Positions 11,658-20,931 of a stretch of 64,000 bases of DNA are shown here, in pieces. Source of the stretch: Gammaproteobacteria bacterium (GTDB lineage: Bacteria > Pseudomonadota > Gammaproteobacteria > Nevskiales > Nevskiaceae). The stretch is taken from the NCBI GenBank assembly GCA_028871525.1, contig JAGWMX010000001.1:27529-91528 (forward strand), written 5' to 3'. Within the stretch, counting starts at the first letter, position 1. Each line of letters starts with the position of its first letter. The notes under the pieces were generated by a model, which saw only the letters and a list, made by a program, of their open reading frames with translations, made no database searches and was not told the DNA's origin. The position numbers and the translations under genes are program-made.

Positions 11658-14045
11658 TCACTCGCCCCAGCGCAGCCGCGCGCCGGCCCATACCGCGCGT
11701 GGGGCCGCCGGCGACACCGCATTCTCGGTGGTCCAAGTGCTGGGATCGCTGCGAAAGCCGCCATCGGCGCTGAACACGTTCTGGCTCAACAGCCCGGAGT
11801 CGGCGTAATCGCGGTTGAACAGATTGGCGATGTGCATGAACACCGTCAGACGGCGCGTGATGCGGTAATCGCTGCGCAGATCGACCACGGCGTAGCCGCC
11901 GATGCGGCCCGAACCGATGACGGTGGTGCCCTGGGCGTTGGTCTGCCCGCTGCGATTGGCGTTGTTCTCATTGCCGCGCAAAAAGGCGCCGGAGGAGACC
12001 TGCAGGTCGACGCCGATAGCCCAGGCGCCGGTCAGCGCGTAATCCAGTCGCAATCGGCCGTTGTGGCGCGGAATCAGCGGGATGCGATCGCCGGGCCGCA
12101 CGCGGATGATGCCGCCGGCGTCGGCGCTGCTGTTGGCGGCGCCGTTGACCGCGAAGGCGGAGCGGTAGGTGGCATCGACCAAGCTGTAGCTCAAGCGCCA
12201 GTTGAGGACACCGAGGCGGCCGCCAAAGCCGAGATCGAAACCCTGGCGGCGGGTATCGCCGACGTTCTTGAAAAAACCCTGGCCGTTGAGCGTCGAAGTG
12301 GTGACGAACTGGATGTCGTCGCTGTTGCGGGTGCGGTACAGACCGAGATTCCAGCGCAGCCGGCGGTCAAACCACTGCCCGCGTCCGCCGACCTCGACGG
12401 TGCGCGCCACCACTTGCGCCAGCGGCGGATCGCCGGCGAACGCATTGGGCAGGCCGCAAGGCACGCGCGGATCGGCGCAACCCAGCTCGATCACCGTCGG
12501 CGCGCGGCTGCCTTCGTTGTAGTCGGCGTACAACGTCAGTGCCGTGGCCGGCGTCAGTGTGAACCCGAACGCCGGGTTCAGGCGACGAAACCGGTGGTCG
12601 CCGGACAGCGGATTGCGGGCGCCGCTGTCCGGGTCGATACTGACGCCGTCCAGCGTCTGCGCGGTGCGGTTGTAGCGCGCGGCGGCGGTCAGGTGCAGCC
12701 AGTGGCGCGGGGACAGGGTGTCGGTGAAATACACACCCAGGCTCTGGCTGGCGCCGTACAGGCTGGTGGTGATCTCCGGCGGCCCGGTCGGCACGGTGGA
12801 GTGATCCAACGTCAGCGCCGCCGGCCGCCGGAACTGCAGAAACGTGCTGCGCCCGCGGTCGAAACCCAGCCCGACCACGGCCTGGTTGGCGAATCCGAAC
12901 CAATCAGCGCTCGCCGTCAACTGCAGGCCGGCGCCGAAACGACGCTGGATCAGGTGGGTGCCGTTGTCGATGGCGTTTTGATCGGCCAGCGCGGCGGCGG
13001 CCTGTGCCGGGCCGGCGCCGTTGGCGATCAACGCGGCATAGTCGTCGGCGTAGGTGTCGCTGATGTCGCCGTTGAAGGTCCGGGTGTCGAGTTGGCGGTA
13101 GTAGGCGTTGCCGGACAGCAGCCAGTCTCCGGCCAGCAGGTGCGAGGCGGTGGCGTTGACGAAGTTCAGGTGATTCTTGGTGTTGTCCGGCGCGGTGAAA
13201 ATCGACGCCCGCCGCCGTGCCAGCAGGCTCACCGGGGTGGCGCCGTTGCCGGTCAGGTTGGCGTCGGCGAAGGTGTAGCTCAGATCGACGTCGGTGCTGT
13301 CGTTCTGCCAGCCGATCTTGCCGAAGGCCTGGCGCACGTGCGAAGCGGAGAGGTCACGCCAGCCGTCCTCGTCGAAATAGTTGCCGGTGAGGAAATAATC
13401 GAATCGGCCGCTGCGGCCGCCGCTGGCGGCCTGGAAATCACGCCGGCCGAACGAGCCGCCGCTGGCCTCGAGTTCCGTGCCCGGATCGTCGGACCCGCTC
13501 TTGGTCTGGATCGACAGCGCGCCGCCCAGCGTGTTCAGGCCGAACACCGGATTCGAGCCCGGAATCAAGGTGACCGAGGCGATCGCCGATTCCGGGATCA
13601 GATCCCAGTTGACGACGTCGCCAAAGGATTCGTTGACCCGCACGCCGTCCAGATACACCGACAGCCCCTCCGGCGTGCCGAGCAGCGGCGAGGCGGTGAA
13701 GCCGTGGAAATTGACGTCGGGCTGGAACGGGTTGCCCTGGCTGGCATTGACGTTGACGCCGGCAAAGCCGGTGTCGAGATAGTCGGCCAGCGTCAACGAT
13801 TGCTGCCGCTGCAAATCGCCACCGCTGGCGGTCTGCACGTTGGCGGGCATCTGATCGAGCGGAACGCCGAGTCCCGGCAGCGGCGCCACGCCGACCACCT
13901 CGACCCCGCCGAGCTGTTGTACCGGCGCTTCGTTGCGCGGCGGCGCGGCGCTGCTCGCCGGCGGTGCCGGCTCGGCCGTCGCCGCACCGGCCGCCAGAGC
14001 GGCCACCAGCACCAACAGCGCCCGGCACGCGGCGACCCGCGACAT
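11658..14045 (-). CDS. TonB-dependent outer membrane receptor (substrate unknown)
   Basis: The 795-residue protein starts at ATG 14045 with a strong GGGAGGAG site 5 nt upstream; the longer upstream frame is discarded because it reads into repeat R1. A signal peptide (LLVLVAALAAGAATA) precedes the plug domain, which shows GVEVVGV, a TLADYLDTGFAGVNVN stretch and the LSVYLDGVRVNESFGD plug loop. A beta-barrel of alternating aromatic strands follows, ending in ARLRWGE. It sits downstream of fdsD on the same strand and faces moaB, so it lies inside the molybdenum/formate module. A link with molybdate or another metal chelate is only a hypothesis. Confidence 0.88.
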   Translation of the reverse strand: MSRVAACRALLVLVAALAAGAATAEPAPPASSAAPPRNEAPVQQLGGVEVVGVAPLPGLGVPLDQMPANVQTASGGDLQRQQSLTLADYLDTGFAGVNVNASQGNPFQPDVNFHGFTASPLLGTPEGLSVYLDGVRVNESFGDVVNWDLIPESAIASVTLIPGSNPVFGLNTLGGALSIQTKSGSDDPGTELEASGGSFGRRDFQAASGGRSGRFDYFLTGNYFDEDGWRDLSASHVRQAFGKIGWQNDSTDVDLSYTFADANLTGNGATPVSLLARRRASIFTAPDNTKNHLNFVNATASHLLAGDWLLSGNAYYRQLDTRTFNGDISDTYADDYAALIANGAGPAQAAAALADQNAIDNGTHLIQRRFGAGLQLTASADWFGFANQAVVGLGFDRGRSTFLQFRRPAALTLDHSTVPTGPPEITTSLYGASQSLGVYFTDTLSPRHWLHLTAAARYNRTAQTLDGVSIDPDSGARNPLSGDHRFRRLNPAFGFTLTPATALTLYADYNEGSRAPTVIELGCADPRVPCGLPNAFAGDPPLAQVVARTVEVGGRGQWFDRRLRWNLGLYRTRNSDDIQFVTTSTLNGQGFFKNVGDTRRQGFDLGFGGRLGVLNWRLSYSLVDATYRSAFAVNGAANSSADAGGIIRVRPGDRIPLIPRHNGRLRLDYALTGAWAIGVDLQVSSGAFLRGNENNANRSGQTNAQGTTVIGSGRIGGYAVVDLRSDYRITRRLTVFMHIANLFNRDYADSGLLSQNVFSADGGFRSDPSTWTTENAVSPAAPRAVWAGARLRWGE

Positions 14046-14148
14046 CGCAACTCCTCCCATGCAGCATCGATCTGCCGTGCGTGCGCGGCGAGGGTGCGCA
14101 CCGCCTGCAGGCGGCAAACCGGTCAAATCGGTCGAGGCCACCGACTCT

Positions 14149-14348
14149 ATTGATCCGGCACCATGATGGTTGAACAACATTCTGCCCCAGCCGATAGCGC
14201 CTGCAGTCGATGACGTCCCGATGTTGCCGGATCAGCAGCAAAAACCATGCTCCGGGTTATTGAAGCGGCCATCGGACTGTGCGACTCACATACCACGCTG
14301 GCGGCAAACACTGCGCGGTGTGCAATCATTTGCTGGCCGCTTCAATAA
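14149..14348 (-). repeat. R1 element, copy A (MITE-like, about 200 bp)
   Basis: The left end TATTGATCCGGC and the right end GCCGCTTCAATA form an imperfect terminal inverted repeat (10 of 12 positions). Inside are two hairpin modules: the GATCCGGCA/TGCCGGATC arms and the TTATTGAAGCGGCC/GGCCGCTTCAATAA arms (14257-14270 and 14335-14348). A 60-codon frame on the minus strand (14329-14147) spans the whole element and resembles the one in copy D. It lies about 100 bp upstream of the TonB receptor start. No transposase is present, as expected of a non-autonomous element. Confidence 0.85.
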
Positions 14349-14610
14349 GACGTATCAAATCAATCGCCGGCGGCCCCGTCAATGCCGCAGCGGCATGGAT
14401 GTCAAAACCGCGTTATTGAACTGCGATGCACGGCCCCAGTTGAGAGCTTGCAGGGTGTAAACCCGCGGTATTGCGTTCAAACATTCGATCATCGCCGCAG
14501 TAGCCGGGCCTGGGTCTCGACTGACGCGGCTCGACCGGATTGCCGCATGCGCTGCCGTCGGCCGCATCGGGCGCGGTGAGCGGCACTACCCCGCCGGGTT
14601 ACGCCTGGCT
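14349..14610. other. gap between R1 copy A and fdsD
   Basis: No gene is supported in these 262 bases. The stretch at 14415-14500 shares scattered words with R1 (TTATTGAA, GCAGGGT, TTCAAACATT) and may be a decayed copy, but this cannot be settled by eye. No T-tailed hairpin was seen after fdsD. Confidence 0.4.
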
Positions 14611-14841
14611 TCAAGCCACCTTGCGCTCGTCGTCGGCCAGCCGCTGCACCGCCAGCCGCGCCAGTTCGCTCAAACCCGCCCCACCCGAGCGCAGGTGGGC
14701 GATGATCTGCGTCCGCATGCGCGGATCCCAGAATTTACGCAGATGTCCGGCGACGCCAGCCACTGCCGCGTCGCGGTCGGATTCGGCCGCAAAGTAGTCG
14801 CAGATGTCGTTTGCCATCCCCACCAGATGTTCGATGTTCAT
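14611..14841 (-). CDS. fdsD: formate dehydrogenase delta subunit
   Basis: The 76-residue protein matches FdsD: MNIEHLVGMANDICDYFAAE, then HLRKFWDPRMRTQI and a short C-terminal helix. It is the small accessory subunit of soluble NAD-dependent formate dehydrogenases. ATG at 14841 has a GGAGGG site 3-4 nt upstream. It is the last gene of the fds unit but is separated from fdhD by the R1 copy B insertion. Confidence 0.92.
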   Translation of the reverse strand: MNIEHLVGMANDICDYFAAESDRDAAVAGVAGHLRKFWDPRMRTQIIAHLRSGGAGLSELARLAVQRLADDERKVA

Positions 14842-14852
14842 CGTCCCTCCAC

Positions 14853-15076
14853 TATTGATCCTACAATATGATGTTTGAACAACGCTCTGCTGCAGCCGAT
14901 GCCGCCTTTGGTCGATGGCGTTCCAACGCTGGCGTTCCAACGCTGCCGGATCAAGAACAAAAAATAGCAAAAACCATACTCTGTGTGATCGAGGCGGCCG
15001 TTGCGCTGTGCCATTCACACACCGCGCCGGCGACAAGCACTGCGCCGTGTTCAAACATTTTATGGCCGCTTCAATA
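14853..15076 (-). repeat. R1 element, copy B, inserted between fdhD and fdsD
   Basis: The ends are TATTGATCCTAC and TGGCCGCTTCAATAG. Internal modules match copies A, C and D, including ATTCACACACCGCGCCGG and CGTGTTCAAACATT. This copy is longer because of a tandem duplication of GGCGTTCCAACGCT near 14930. The minus-strand frame present in copies A and D is here interrupted after about 35 codons. The GGAGGG ribosome site of fdsD lies immediately outside the element. Confidence 0.85.
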
Positions 15077-15091
15077 GAAGCGTCGCTTGCC

Positions 15092-15940
15092 TCAGGCCAC
15101 CGCCGGCGCCGCGTCGCGCAGCCGCGCCGGCGCACTGTAGATCACGCAGCCGTCGCCGCGTGCGAAACCGACCAGCGTCATGCCGGCCTCGCCGGCCAAC
15201 CGCACCGCCAGTTCGGTCGGCGCCGAGATCGCCACCACCAATCCGGCGCCGAGACGCGCGGCTTTCTGCACGATCTCGTAGCTGGCGCGACTGGTCATCA
15301 CCAGGAACCCGGCCGGCGGCTGCCCGCGAACCAGCAATGCCCCGATCAGCTTGTCGAGCGCGTTGTGGCGGCCGACATCTTCGCGCAAAGCCAGGATCTC
15401 CCCGTCCGGCGCCGCCCACGCCGCTGCGTGCACCGCTCCGGTGCGGGCACCGATCAGCTGATGGCGACGCAGATCGCGCAGCGCGCGAGACAGTTCGGCG
15501 ACGCCGTAAGTTTTTCCGGCCGGCACCCGACGCAGCGGCCGGATCGCCTGCTCGATCACGCGGGCGCCACACAGGCCACAACCCGTGCGTCCCGCCAGCG
15601 AGCGCCCGCGCATGGCCAGCGCGGCGGCGCGCGGCGCCGGGATACGCAGCGAAAGCTGGAGACCCTGATCGAGCTGTGCCTGCTCACAGCCGGACAGCTC
15701 GTCCGGCGTGTCGATGATGTCCTCGGTCAGCGAGAAGCCCAGTGCGAAATCCTGCAGATCACACGGCGTAGCCATCATCACCGCGTGCGGCTCGCCGTTG
15801 TAGACCAGCGCCACCGGCGTCTCCAGCGCCACCCAGTCGCGCTCGCGCCGCACCGTGCCGGCGCCGATGCGCAGCACTGCGGATTCGGCGGCGCCGACGC
15901 AGCCGCCGCCGGCCGATCCGGGTTCAGCCGGCGCCGGCAT
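15092..15940 (-). CDS. fdhD: formate dehydrogenase accessory sulfurtransferase
   Basis: The 282-residue protein belongs to FdhD: LETPVALVYNGEPHAVMMAT and LGFSLTEDII at the start, the Cys pair TGCGLCG that carries sulfur from IscS, and ILALREDVGRHNALDKLIGA. It sulfurates the bis-MGD cofactor so formate dehydrogenase becomes active. The start overlaps the end of fdsA by 17 bp, indicating translational coupling. The N terminus (MPAPAEPGSAGGG) is low in complexity. Confidence 0.95.
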   Translation of the reverse strand: MPAPAEPGSAGGGCVGAAESAVLRIGAGTVRRERDWVALETPVALVYNGEPHAVMMATPCDLQDFALGFSLTEDIIDTPDELSGCEQAQLDQGLQLSLRIPAPRAAALAMRGRSLAGRTGCGLCGARVIEQAIRPLRRVPAGKTYGVAELSRALRDLRRHQLIGARTGAVHAAAWAAPDGEILALREDVGRHNALDKLIGALLVRGQPPAGFLVMTSRASYEIVQKAARLGAGLVVAISAPTELAVRLAGEAGMTLVGFARGDGCVIYSAPARLRDAAPAVA

Positions 15941-18812
15941 CAGCGCCGGCCTCAGGCAGCAGTTGCTGCTGCCTGCGATCGAACGCCCGGTAGCGCTGCT
16001 GCCACGCGGACGGCTGATCTACCCGCGCCACCTGCACCGCGGTGACCTTGTATTCCGGGCAGTTGGTGGCCCAGTCCGAGTTTTCGGTGGTGACGACGTT
16101 GGCGCCGGTGTCCGGGAAGTGGAACGTGGTGTAGACCACACCCGGCTGCATCCGCGAGCTGACGCGCGCGCGCAGCACGGTCTCGCCGGCGCGGCTGGAC
16201 AGCCCCACCCAGTCGCCGTCCTTGATGCCGCGCTCCTCGGCGTCGTGCGGGTGCACCTCCAGCATGTCCTCGTTGTGCCAGGCGACGTTGGCGGTGCGCC
16301 GCGTTTGAGCGCCGACGTTGTACTGCGACAGGATGCGGCCAGTGGTCAGCAGCAACGGGAATCTGGCGTTGACCTTCTCCCGGGTCGGCACGTACGGCGT
16401 CAGCATGAAGTGACCCTTGCCGCGCACGAACTCGCCGACGTGCATCACCGGGGTGCCTTCCGGATGCTGGTCGTTGCACGGCCACTGGATGCTGCCGAGG
16501 CGGTCGATCTTGTCGAAGCTGACGCCCTTGAACGTCGGCGTCAATCGCGCGATCTCGTCGAGGATCTCGCCGGCATGCCGGTAGTGCATCGGATAACCGA
16601 GCGCATTGGACAGCAGCTGGGTGATCTCCCAGTCGGCGTAGCCCGCCTTCGGTTTCATCACCTGGCGCACGCGCGACACCCGCCGCTCGGCGTTGGTGAA
16701 GGTGCCGTCCTTTTCCAGGAACGACGAGCCGGGCAGGAACACGTGAGCGAATTTCGCGGTTTCGTTGAGGAACAGATCCTGCACCACCACGCATTCCATC
16801 GCCCGCAACGCCGCGGTGACGTGCTGGGTGTTCGGATCCGACTGCGCGATGTCCTCGCCTTCCAGGTACAACCCCTTGAAGCTGCCGTCGAGAGCCGCCT
16901 CGAACATGTTCGGAATGCGCAGCCCCGGCTCGTCCCACAGCGTCACGCCCCACTCCTTTTCGAAGCTGGCCCGCACCGCGCCGTCGGAAACGTGACGGTA
17001 GCCGGGAAACTCGTGGGGGAATGAGCCCATGTCGCAGGAACCCTGCACGTTGTTCTGACCGCGCAGCGGGTTGACGCCGACGCCCTCGCGACCGATGTTG
17101 CCGGTGGCCATCGCCAGGTTGGCCAGGGCCATCACCGCGGTCGAGCCCTGGCTGTGCTCGGTCACCCCAAGGCCGTAATAGATCGCGCCATTGGCAGCCT
17201 TGGCGTACAGCCGGGCAGCCTCGCGCACCGTGCGCGCCGGCACGCCCAGTTCGCCCTCCAGTGCTTCCGGCGAATGCTGCGGATCGGCGATGAACGCCCG
17301 CCACTTCTCGAACGCCGGCTTTTCGCAGCGCGCGGCGACGAAAGCTTCGTCGATCAGCCCCTCGGTGACGACGACGTGGGCCAGCGCGTCGAGCACTGCG
17401 ACGTTGGTGCCGGGGCGGATCTGCAGATGATGGCTGGCCTCGACGTGCGGTGTGCGCACCAGCTCTATCCGGCGCGGGTCGATGACGATCAGCTCAGCGC
17501 CGGCGCGCAGCCGGCGCTTCATCTGCGAAGCGAACACCGGGTGGGCATCGGTCGGGTTGGCGCCGATCAGCAGCACCACGTCGGTGCGCTCGATCGAATC
17601 GAAATCCTGAGTGCCGGCGGACTCGCCGAGCGTGGTCTTCAGACCGTAGCCGGTCGGCGAATGACAGACCCGCGCGCAGGTATCGACGTTGTTGTTGCCG
17701 AAGGCCGCGCGCACCAGCTTCTGCACCAGGTAGGTCTCCTCGTTGGTGCAGCGGCTGGAAGTGATGCCGCCGACCGAGAACTTGCCGTACTTGGCCTGCA
17801 GGCGCTTGAACTCGGACGCGGCGTAAGCGATCGCCTGGTCCCAGCTGACGATCTTCCAGGGTTCGTCGATGCTGTTGCGGATCATCGGCGTGGTGATGCG
17901 ATCCGGGTGGGTGGCGTAGCCGATGGCGAAACGCCCCTTGACGCAGGAATGCCCGTGATTCGCATGACCGTTCTTGTTCGGCACCATGCGCACCAGCTTG
18001 TCGCCCTGCAGTTCGGCACGGAAGCTGCAGCCGACGCCGCAATAGGCGCAGGTGGTGATCAGGCTGTGATCGGCCTGACCGTATTCGATCAGCGAGTTCT
18101 CCGATAGCGTCGCGGTCGGGCAGGCCTGCACGCAGGCACCGCAGGATACGCACTCGGAGGCGATGAACGAATCGTCCTGGCTGGCCGCCACTTTGGAATC
18201 GAAGCCGCGGCCCTGGATGGTCAGCGCGAAAGTCCCCTGCACGTCCTCGCAGGCGCGCACGCAGCGCGAACAGACGATGCACTTGCTCGGCTCGAAGGTG
18301 AAGTAGGGGTTGGACTCGTCCTTGGCGACGAAGCGCGGGTTGGCCTCGCCGTCGCGCCGCGGATAAACATGATTGACGCCGTCGTAACCGTAGCGCACTT
18401 CGCGCAACCCTACCGCGCCGGCCATGTCTTGCAGCTCACAGTGACCGTTGGCGGTGCAGGTCAGGCAGTCCAGCGGGTGGTCGGAGATGTAAAGCTCCAT
18501 CACGCCGCGGCGCAGGCCTGCGAGCCGGTCGGACTGCGTGCGCACCACCATGCCCTCGGCCACTGCTGTGGTGCACGAGGCTGGATAGCCCTTGCGGCCT
18601 TCGATCTCGACCAGACACAGGCGGCAGGAGCCGAACGGCTCGAGCATCTCGGTGGCGCACAGCTTCGGAATCCGGGTGCCGGCAAGCGCCGCGGCACGCA
18701 TCACCGAGACGCCTTCCGGCACGCTGAGCTCGAAGCCGTCGATGGTCAGAGTCACCCGCTTGCCGCCTTCGGCGGCCGGCGTACCCAGATCTTTTTCGGC
18801 GATCGACATCAT
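15924..18812 (-). CDS. fdsA: NAD-dependent formate dehydrogenase, catalytic alpha subunit
   Basis: The 962-residue protein joins a NuoG-like N-terminal iron-sulfur region to a bis-MGD molybdopterin oxidoreductase. Visible are the [2Fe-2S] site (C-x10-CRLC and C80), the His/Cys3 site HPLDCLTCTANGHC, two ferredoxin sites (CIVCSRCVRAC and CVSCGACVQAC), the CAYCGVGC [4Fe-4S] site, and the metal ligand Cys383 followed by His384 in CARVCHSPTG. The ligand is Cys, not selenocysteine. It oxidises formate to CO2 in the cytoplasm and passes electrons through FdsB to NAD+. It overlaps fdsB by 4 nt and fdhD by 17 nt. Confidence 0.97.
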   Translation of the reverse strand: MMSIAEKDLGTPAAEGGKRVTLTIDGFELSVPEGVSVMRAAALAGTRIPKLCATEMLEPFGSCRLCLVEIEGRKGYPASCTTAVAEGMVVRTQSDRLAGLRRGVMELYISDHPLDCLTCTANGHCELQDMAGAVGLREVRYGYDGVNHVYPRRDGEANPRFVAKDESNPYFTFEPSKCIVCSRCVRACEDVQGTFALTIQGRGFDSKVAASQDDSFIASECVSCGACVQACPTATLSENSLIEYGQADHSLITTCAYCGVGCSFRAELQGDKLVRMVPNKNGHANHGHSCVKGRFAIGYATHPDRITTPMIRNSIDEPWKIVSWDQAIAYAASEFKRLQAKYGKFSVGGITSSRCTNEETYLVQKLVRAAFGNNNVDTCARVCHSPTGYGLKTTLGESAGTQDFDSIERTDVVLLIGANPTDAHPVFASQMKRRLRAGAELIVIDPRRIELVRTPHVEASHHLQIRPGTNVAVLDALAHVVVTEGLIDEAFVAARCEKPAFEKWRAFIADPQHSPEALEGELGVPARTVREAARLYAKAANGAIYYGLGVTEHSQGSTAVMALANLAMATGNIGREGVGVNPLRGQNNVQGSCDMGSFPHEFPGYRHVSDGAVRASFEKEWGVTLWDEPGLRIPNMFEAALDGSFKGLYLEGEDIAQSDPNTQHVTAALRAMECVVVQDLFLNETAKFAHVFLPGSSFLEKDGTFTNAERRVSRVRQVMKPKAGYADWEITQLLSNALGYPMHYRHAGEILDEIARLTPTFKGVSFDKIDRLGSIQWPCNDQHPEGTPVMHVGEFVRGKGHFMLTPYVPTREKVNARFPLLLTTGRILSQYNVGAQTRRTANVAWHNEDMLEVHPHDAEERGIKDGDWVGLSSRAGETVLRARVSSRMQPGVVYTTFHFPDTGANVVTTENSDWATNCPEYKVTAVQVARVDQPSAWQQRYRAFDRRQQQLLPEAGADAGAG

Positions 18813-20386
18813 GACACTGCCCTGGCCGCGCGGCCTGCTGCCCGGCGCGGCGGCTTATCGAAATCCTCGGAAAAATGATCCAGCGCCGACAGCACGGGAA
18901 ACGGCGCCATGCCGCCGAGCGCGCACAGAGAACCGTCGAGCATGGTCCGGCACAGATCGCGCAGGAGCACGACGTTTTTCTCCCGCTCGATACCGGCGCG
19001 GATGCGGTCGATCACCTCGACACCGCGTACCGAACCGATGCGGCACGGCGTGCATTTGCCGCACGACTCGATGGCGCAGAATTCCATCGCGTAGCGCGCC
19101 TGCGCCGCCATGTCCACGCGGTCGTCGAACACCACCAGCCCGCCGTGGCCGATCATGCCGCCGATTTTGGCGAAAGCCTCGTAATCCAGCGCGGTGTCGA
19201 ATTGCGAAGGCGCGATATAGGCGCCCAGGGGTCCGCCGACCTGCACCGCGCGCACCGGCCGGCCGTTGGCGGTTCCACCGCCGTAGTCGTCGATCAATTC
19301 GCGCAACGTGATCCCGAAGGCTTTCTCCACCAGCCCTCCGTGCTTGACGTTGCCGGCGAGCTGGAATGTGCAGGTGCCGCGCGAACGCCCGGCGCCGTGG
19401 CCGGCGTAAAACGCCGCGCCGCGATCGAGAATGATCGGCACCGAGGCGAAGGTGATGACGTTGTTGATCACCGTCGGCTGGCCGAACAGGCCCTTGATCG
19501 CCGGCAGCGGCGGCTTGTAGCGAATCTGCCCGCGCTTGCCCTCGAGCGATTCGAGCATCGAGGTTTCCTCGCCGCAGATGTAGGCGCCGGCCGCCATGCG
19601 CAGATGCAGATGAAAGCTCTGACCGCTGCCGTGGATGTTCCCGCCCAGCCAGCCCTGACGGCTGGCTTGCGTAATTGCCGCCTCCAGGACACGCTGGGCG
19701 TGGGGGTACTCGATGCGCAGGTAGACGTAACCCTGCGTGGCGCCGACCGCCAGTCCGGCGATGGTCATGCCCTCGATCAAACAGTACGGGTCACCCTCGA
19801 TCAGCATGCGGTCGGCGAAGGTGCCGGAATCCCCCTCGTCGGCATTGCAGACCACGTATTTCTGCCCGGCCGGCGCATCAGCCGCGGTCTTCCATTTGAT
19901 GCCGGTCGGGAACGCCGCGCCGCCGCGGCCGCGCAGACCGGAATCCGCGACCGCCTGCACGACGTCGCCGGGGGCCATGCCCAACGCTTTTTCCAGGCCG
20001 CGGAAACCGCCGTGTGCGCGATAGTCGTCGATCGACAGCGGATCGGTGACGCCAACGCGGGCGAAAGTCAGCCGCTCCTGCTTCTTCAGATAAGGTATCT
20101 CCTCGACCGGCCCGAGTCGCAGACGGTGCCGGCCACCTGCGAGGAAGCCGGCGTCGAACAGCCTGGCGACATCCTTTCCCGCGACCGGGCCGTAGGCGAC
20201 GCGAGTGCCCTTGACGTCCACCTCGACCAGTGGCTCGATCCAGAACATCCCGCGCGAGCCGTTGCGGACCAGCCGGATCGACTCACCGCGGCGCCCGGCC
20301 TCGGCCGCGATCGCCGCGGCGACGTCTTCGGCCCCGAGCGACAGCGCGGTCGCGTCGCGCGGCACGTAGACGGTGGTCTCGCTCAT
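18809..20386 (-). CDS. fdsB: NAD-dependent formate dehydrogenase, beta subunit (NuoF-like)
   Basis: The 525-residue protein fuses a thioredoxin-like ferredoxin domain (1-110) to a NuoF-type diaphorase. NADH and FMN sites appear as SGLRGRGGAAFPTGIKW and VCNADEGDSGTFADR; the [4Fe-4S] site near the C terminus is ESCGKCTPCRIG with a later Cys in DLCRTMLDGSLCALG. It transfers electrons from FdsA to NAD+. The gene overlaps fdsG and fdsA by 4 nt each. Confidence 0.96.
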   Translation of the reverse strand: MSETTVYVPRDATALSLGAEDVAAAIAAEAGRRGESIRLVRNGSRGMFWIEPLVEVDVKGTRVAYGPVAGKDVARLFDAGFLAGGRHRLRLGPVEEIPYLKKQERLTFARVGVTDPLSIDDYRAHGGFRGLEKALGMAPGDVVQAVADSGLRGRGGAAFPTGIKWKTAADAPAGQKYVVCNADEGDSGTFADRMLIEGDPYCLIEGMTIAGLAVGATQGYVYLRIEYPHAQRVLEAAITQASRQGWLGGNIHGSGQSFHLHLRMAAGAYICGEETSMLESLEGKRGQIRYKPPLPAIKGLFGQPTVINNVITFASVPIILDRGAAFYAGHGAGRSRGTCTFQLAGNVKHGGLVEKAFGITLRELIDDYGGGTANGRPVRAVQVGGPLGAYIAPSQFDTALDYEAFAKIGGMIGHGGLVVFDDRVDMAAQARYAMEFCAIESCGKCTPCRIGSVRGVEVIDRIRAGIEREKNVVLLRDLCRTMLDGSLCALGGMAPFPVLSALDHFSEDFDKPPRRAAGRAARAVS

Positions 20387-20931
20387 GACGTGGACTCCTT
20401 CGCAGCCGCGCCGATCCCAAGCAATCGGTCGAAGCGTTTTGCCGTGACCCGGCTATGGAGTTCGCCGTCGATCATCAGCGACGGCCCGCAGGCGCAGTTA
20501 CCCAGACAATAAACCGGCTCCAGCGTATAGCGACCGTCGGCGGTAGTCTGGTGATAGTCGACGCCCAGACGTTTTTTGGCGTGGGTCTCGAGCGCCGCGC
20601 AGCCGTTGGCCTGGCAGGCCTCCGCACGGCACAGGTAGATCACGCGCTCGCCCGGCTTCTCGGTGCGGAAGAAGTGGTAGAAGCTGATCACACCGTGGAC
20701 CTCGGCGCGCGACAGATTGAGCCGGTTGGCGATCAGCCCCACCGATTCGGACGGGATGTAGCCCAGCGTCTGCTGCACACCGTGCAGCACCGGCAACAAT
20801 GCGCCCGGCAGGCGGCCGAGCCGTCCGCTGACGTCCAGCACCGCGTCACGGATCTCCGGCTTCAGGTCCGCACCAGGGTCATGCGGGGGTAAGGCCACCG
20901 GTGCCGCCAGGGTTCTGGGTTTGACTTTCAT
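20383..20931 (-). CDS. fdsG: NAD-dependent formate dehydrogenase, gamma subunit (NuoE-like)
   Basis: The 182-residue protein has the NuoE-type [2Fe-2S] thioredoxin fold. The four Cys ligands fall in LCRAEACQANG and YCLGNCACGPS, and the helical start contains LPVLHGVQQTLGYIPSES and VHGVISFYHFFR. It is the first intact gene of the fds unit; its ATG overlaps the stop of the upstream antiporter remnant by 4 nt, so it may be translated by coupling to that remnant. Confidence 0.95.
   Translation of the reverse strand: MKVKPRTLAAPVALPPHDPGADLKPEIRDAVLDVSGRLGRLPGALLPVLHGVQQTLGYIPSESVGLIANRLNLSRAEVHGVISFYHFFRTEKPGERVIYLCRAEACQANGCAALETHAKKRLGVDYHQTTADGRYTLEPVYCLGNCACGPSLMIDGELHSRVTAKRFDRLLGIGAAAKESTS

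Noticed and set aside
14415..14500. A fifth R1 copy
   Set aside because: Only scattered words match and neither terminus is visible; noted as a possible relic only.
18809..18812. A frameshift between fdsB and fdsA
   Set aside because: The two frames overlap by ATGA as normal coupled start and stop; both proteins are complete.
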